DNA of 64,000 nt, taken from positions 186,609,122-186,673,121 of the forward strand of contig CP136069.1 of NCBI GenBank assembly GCA_032622095.1, read 5' to 3'. This document shows positions 59,748 to 64,000 of the stretch, one piece after another. Every line of letters starts with the position of its first letter. Position 1 is the first letter of the stretch. The DNA is from Siphonodentalium dalli. Lineage: Eukaryota > Mollusca > Scaphopoda > Gadilida > Siphonodentaliidae. Both the position numbers and the translations under genes were made by a program. Below the pieces are notes generated by a model. The model saw only the letters and a program-made list of their open reading frames with translations. It searched no databases and was not told the DNA's origin.

Positions 59748-59839
59748 AGCCGGGGAGGGGATGTATGTATAGCCGGGGAGGGGATGTATGTATAGCCGGG
59801 GAGGGGATGTATGTATTGCCGGGGAGGGGATGTATGTAT
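59748..59839. repeat. Minisatellite, four 23-bp units
   Basis: AGCCGGGGAGGGGATGTATG plus TAT repeats at 59748, 59771, 59794 and 59817 (last with TG for AG). It lies about 95 bp after the FReD stop codon, so it may be in the 3' UTR. It is G-rich on the + strand. Confidence 0.9.
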
Positions 59840-62800
59840 TGCTACATAGTATGCACTTATGGAGAGATACACACACATACATGTTGGCTCCTCGTGGAAC
59901 CAAAACAGGTTCCATAGTTTGGAAACCAAATTCTTGTAAGAAATACACATATTCTAGATTACATGTGCATGAATGCACGTTCCCATATTCACCACCCTGG
60001 AGAGACACATTTATCATAGTCAGTTATGTCATCACAACCCGCAGCCAAAAGTGTACATTTTCTTAAGTGAGTTGCCTTCGCCGTTGTGGTATTCTGTTTT
60101 CGAGTTCATTTCATTGATGTCCAGTCCATAACTAGTTCATATCAAAATATTTTATTTGGAGGATATTAACATCCATCATCACAAACATATGATGATGCCA
60201 TTGTGGTCTACACGATGCAAACCCACACTAAAAGAAACGACTAACAACTGAAACTGTCATCGGATACAAGACTTTTACGAAAATATTTTGGTCAGTTTTG
60301 AATTTATAGTGCGCTAATTCAAAACTGAGCGAAAAATAGTACTGCGAGAATCTAAATACGAGTACGGTAGAACAAAATTCTCTCAGCGTATTGAAGCGTT
60401 CTCGATCGATTTCGATTGAAATCCTAATCGACGAGTCATGTGTCTAATAGTATAACGAGAATATTATTTAAACTCAGAGATAATATCTAAACAAAAATCC
60501 GCTGTTCGTCGACACATTTTACGTGAATTGTAGTGTTTTTTACTTATAAATTTGTGGTCGTTAGTCTATACATGGCTATCTCAGTTTACATATCCCTGTT
60601 GTCGAATGTCGATATGCTGTGCAGCTGAAAATCATTGTGAACTTTGTAACCATTTGTTTTCACTTTACACGCCATGTTATCATGGGCGAATACACGTGGG
60701 TGTAGATTGGTAGGGCAGGGATTTGAGGATGGTATGGTTGGGGGTCTGGGTTGTCTACCACCCCTAGCACTTTCACCAAAATGTTCAACATGCAGTCGTG
60801 TATGAATTCGCGTGCATGATACAATATATTAGTGACACATTTCAGACCAACAAGAGGTCAATATTATTCTATAGTTTGATTTTCTGACTTGTATTTAGAG
60901 TGAATTCTGTGTTTTTATAATTAAAGTATATTAAACATTCCCCAATTTTTGTTTGCACTTGAGGTACCAGTTACCAAATTAAAACAATTTTGTTTGTTTA
61001 CCGTGAATTGAATATTTTTCTGCTGTTTGTGTTATATAGTAACAAGACATCCGGAAAACTTGGAAAGGGATTAATTTGCCAGAGTTCGGAACAATATTCT
61101 GGTTCAAGCAGGTGTAGGTGGAAATTCTAACACTTGAGGCTAAATATTATTTGCATAGTTGTGGTTTCATATAGGGAAAAAATCCTATTTCCATTCAAGA
61201 CTAGCGATAGTTGCATGTTTCAAAACATAAATCATTTCTAGACTGTCTGTGTGTCGGGGGGGGGGGGGGGGGTTACTTTAGAACAAGTATCAATTTTGAA
61301 GTTCGTGAAATTATTTCCATTTTCAAACCTTTTCCTCAGATTTTCCAACTGAATTGTGAAAAAATATTGAAAATGTCCACCATAGTTGGAACTTAGACAA
61401 CCCCGAGACTAAAATCCCCACGTCCCTGACGCCAATGGAACTATCGAAATGCTGGGAAATATGTATATTAGAGTATCCAGTTGATAATGTTGATTTAATT
61501 TCCAATTTAAATTTGGAGTAAAATGGCATTCTACCAGTTAAAATTAATGCACAACAGGGGATTTTGCCACGTATACACTCAGTTGTCGCCATCTGCACTT
61601 ATCCACCGTCCCTACATGCGGACCTGATTTACAGTATTTAGCAGTCACGTATTTAGGAATAGTGCATAAATGCAGTGTGGTGGGGTAGCAGAACGTGGTA
61701 GACCCACAAGACATTACTCGCCAATTACGAACTTAACGACCAAGCGGTGGGTGCCTGGTTAAAAAATATTGAGGGAAATTGAGTTGGGAAATATAAATCC
61801 AAGTGCGCAAATGAACATGCAATAAACCCCAAGTCGAGGATTTATTCTGGTTTATTTTTGCATTGTGAATGTGTAGTTGGATTTCCATCCCAAATTGAGG
61901 ACACTCTTCGTCATGTCCTTCTGAGAAATTATTGGCCATAACCTTCTGCGGCTATATTGTAATTTGAAGAAAAAAAATAAGGACATTGGGAATGGTGTTA
62001 CATCAATGTATTCACTGTTACATATATTTCTTGAACATGTTTGATGATCAGGCAGTGGTCAGACATTGAATGCTAGCAAACGTAATTACTATAATTGGCA
62101 TGTGCTCATTCCAAATACATTCCCTTGGTACTTGAACTTGCCACCCTAGTGCACCGTTTATTTGGTCAAAATCGGTCCAAAAATACCGCACGTGCTAGAA
62201 GGGTGCTGTTTTCTGGTTTTTTTTCTGACATAATTTGAGGTGGGCCATCCTGCCGCGACGTGCATCTGGTCAAGCGTGAATGTTTCCGAATAAGGAATAA
62301 TGAACTGGGAATAAGTAGCCAATGTCACGGTAGTCCAGTTTGTGATATTTGGGTCAATATTCTTTATTCTAAACATTTCTGAGTTCCTTGTGGACTGTAT
62401 TGTCTGTCCTCGTAGTGTTTGAACGATGTGTTCATGATTTGAAGTCAGTAATATGGAAGAAAACTATTTCAACATCAGAGTGGATCCTCACCAGCATCAG
62501 TGCGGATTCTCACCAGCATCACCGTGATCCCACACCAACATAGGTGTGGACCGTAGAATACCAAATTGGTCTCGTTTCAATGGTACACTATGTATCTTTT
62601 GAATGATTGTATGTCTTTGTTGTGGAAATCATAATTCCCTTCATATGGGATGAATTTAGCCATCTAATACGACAACACTTGGGGTGGAACAATAATTGCT
62701 TACTACTCACAATAGAGTTCACCAGCATCGCTTTGTATTAACAGCATCATAGCAAAACAGCAGGACCCACCAGCATCATAGCAAATATGCAGGACCACTT

Positions 62801-62889
62801 GACCAGGAGTAACATTTTCGTTTGATGTTTATGTATATATATGGAGTGGATGTATGGTCGTGGGTGCATGGTATGTACGTATACAATAA
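59840..62889. other. Unassigned AT-rich DNA
   Basis: No supported gene. It contains the G-run at 61256-61272. CACCAGCATC occurs five times in 62.49-62.78 kb without a fixed period. Confidence 0.4.
61256..61272. repeat. Run of 17 G
   Basis: An uninterrupted guanine run follows TGTGTC. It could fold as a G-quadruplex; the length is also a likely sequencing-error spot. Confidence 0.9.
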
Positions 62890-63029
62890 GTTACAGGGCG
62901 AGTTGTTGCCGGATACGGTGTCATATGAGGCGAAGTGAGATTAATATCGGGCGAGGCGCTAGCCGAGCCCGATATTAATCTCGCTGAGCCTCATATGTCA
63001 CCGTAACCGGCAACAACGAGCCCTGTAAC
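62890..63029. mobile_element. 140-bp hairpin MITE
   Basis: It starts GTTACAGGGCGAGTTGTTGC and ends with the near-complement GCAACAACGAGCCCTGTAAC; arms of about 64 bp continue through CATATGAGGC and GATTAATATCGGGC with a small loop at GCGCTAGC. Gene-free. Confidence 0.85.
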
Positions 63030-63479
63030 GATTTTATCATGTCACCCACATATCATGTTTTCCGTGTGAGAATTTGAATTACTTATACGAAGTTGATTAC
63101 CTGCCAGTAAGTAATTTTTTTGTCAATGGCTATTAACTTGTGTAACGTCACAGTGACGCGTCATGGGCGTTGAACGTCAACGCATTGAATCAATGGCTAA
63201 TCACCAGAAGCAGGACAACAAACTTGAGTTTGATAATTAATTTATGAGTGTTTAGAATTTCTCAAATATATCACATGGGGGTTTTGGTATATGGTAGTTT
63301 GTCTTTAAATTAACAGAACTTTTTTTCCGACAGATATCCCTTTTCTTGGTGCCAAAATACACCGAAAATATACCCGAGGCGGCAGAGTTCCATGAAAAAC
63401 AAAATGGCGGACATCGACCCCATATGGGAACCTAGCCCGTCACATATGGACCCAACCAGGTGACATGATAATAGTACAT

Positions 63480-63530
63480 ACATGTTCGGCCTGGGTTGGG
63501 GCCTGGGTTGGGGCCTGGTTGGGGCTTGCC
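63480..63530. repeat. Short GGGGCCTGGGTT tandem repeat
   Basis: GGCCTGGGTTGGG occurs three times in a row with a 13- to 14-bp step. Confidence 0.7.
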
Positions 63531-63619
63531 ATATATCAAATGACAGATTGTTTGTGGTATCTTTGTTTGTTTGTCAAATCAAAGAGACACTAACATAATT
63601 GTTGGTGATTCTAGTAGGA

Positions 63620-63672
63620 TTAACCCTTTACCCAACAAACCGGCCAAAACCGGCCAAATAAAGCCAGATTGC
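63620..63672. mobile_element. End of a piggyBac-like MITE, opposite orientation
   Basis: TTAACCCTTTACCCAACAAA followed by CCGGCC and CCAAATAAAGCC matches, in reverse, the right end of the MITEs at 17668-18132 and 50152-50534. It gives way at about 63673 to the 29-bp minisatellite. Confidence 0.75.
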
Positions 63673-64000
63673 AGAATACCATATCACGGGTCCACATATA
63701 TAGAATACCATATCACGGGTCCACAGATATAGAATACCATATCACGGGTCCACATATATAGAATACCATATCACGGGTCCACAGATATAGAATACCATAT
63801 CACGGGTCCACAGATATAGAATACCATATCACGGGTCCACAGATATAGAATACCATATCACGGGTCCACAGATATAGAATACCATATCACGGGTCCACAG
63901 ATATAGAATACCATATCACGGGTCCACAGATATAGAATACCATATCACGGGTCCACAGATATAGAATACCATATAACGGGTCCACAGATATAGAATACCA
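63673..64000. repeat. 29-bp minisatellite running off the window edge
   Basis: AGAATACCATATCACGGGTC plus CACAGATAT repeats at an exact 29-bp step from 63673 to the window end, about 11 copies, nearly identical. Two early units read CACATATAT instead of CACAGATAT, and one late unit has ATAACGGG. The array begins within the tail of a MITE. Confidence 0.95.

Overview
The window is metazoan nuclear DNA: AT-rich, gene-poor and dominated by transposable elements. Two exon-like host coding pieces are visible: a secreted PAN/apple-type first exon (19.2 kb, + strand, ending at a consensus splice donor) and a fibrinogen-related (FReD) last exon (59.0 kb, + strand, starting at a consensus splice acceptor). 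PAN-plus-FReD lectins and this mix of LINEs, foldback elements and MITEs suggest a marine invertebrate, perhaps a lophotrochozoan such as a mollusc. That assignment is an inference, not proven.

Layout. 0-3.6 kb: small inverted and tandem repeats and a (TA)n(GA)n microsatellite. 3.67-15.79 kb: one giant foldback structure whose two arms are inverted arrays of a 353-bp satellite unit (7 and about 10 copies), flanked by a 10-bp direct repeat. Its 5.8-kb middle carries TTAA-flanked MITEs and a near-perfect palindrome. 16-20.7 kb: MITEs of several families that share one internal hairpin, plus the PAN exon. 34.3-43 kb: an octamer-dense AT-rich tract, a nested 2.3-kb foldback and mostly unassigned DNA. 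43.4-56.1 kb: three degraded LINEs and a composite insertion. 59-64 kb: the FReD exon, minisatellites, a hairpin element and a MITE end.

The most interesting part is 21.0-34.2 kb, a decayed integrated DNA virus or virus-like transposon of Polinton-like type. It has an SF1 helicase fused to an HNH nuclease, a retroviral-type (rve) integrase, a double-jelly-roll-type major capsid protein, an A32-like packaging ATPase, several membrane or coiled-coil proteins and small ORFs packed 2 bp apart. No DNA polymerase or protease gene is visible. Most genes carry frameshifts or stops, while three small right-end ORFs are intact. A 5'-truncated, poly(A)-tailed L1/Tx1-type LINE inserted between two divergent genes. 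Two DNA-level signals run through the element and appear undescribed: a palindromic intergenic box ATTACTTTGTAAT (up to seven tandem copies) just upstream of several genes, and a 13-mer GTTCC-N3-GGAAC found seven times (five perfect) in several genes and reading frames.

How the parts may fit: PAN and FReD exons on the same strand could belong to one gene with a roughly 39-kb intron that absorbed the virus-like element and the LINEs. The visible splice phases (0 and 1) do not match directly, so at least one unseen exon would be needed.
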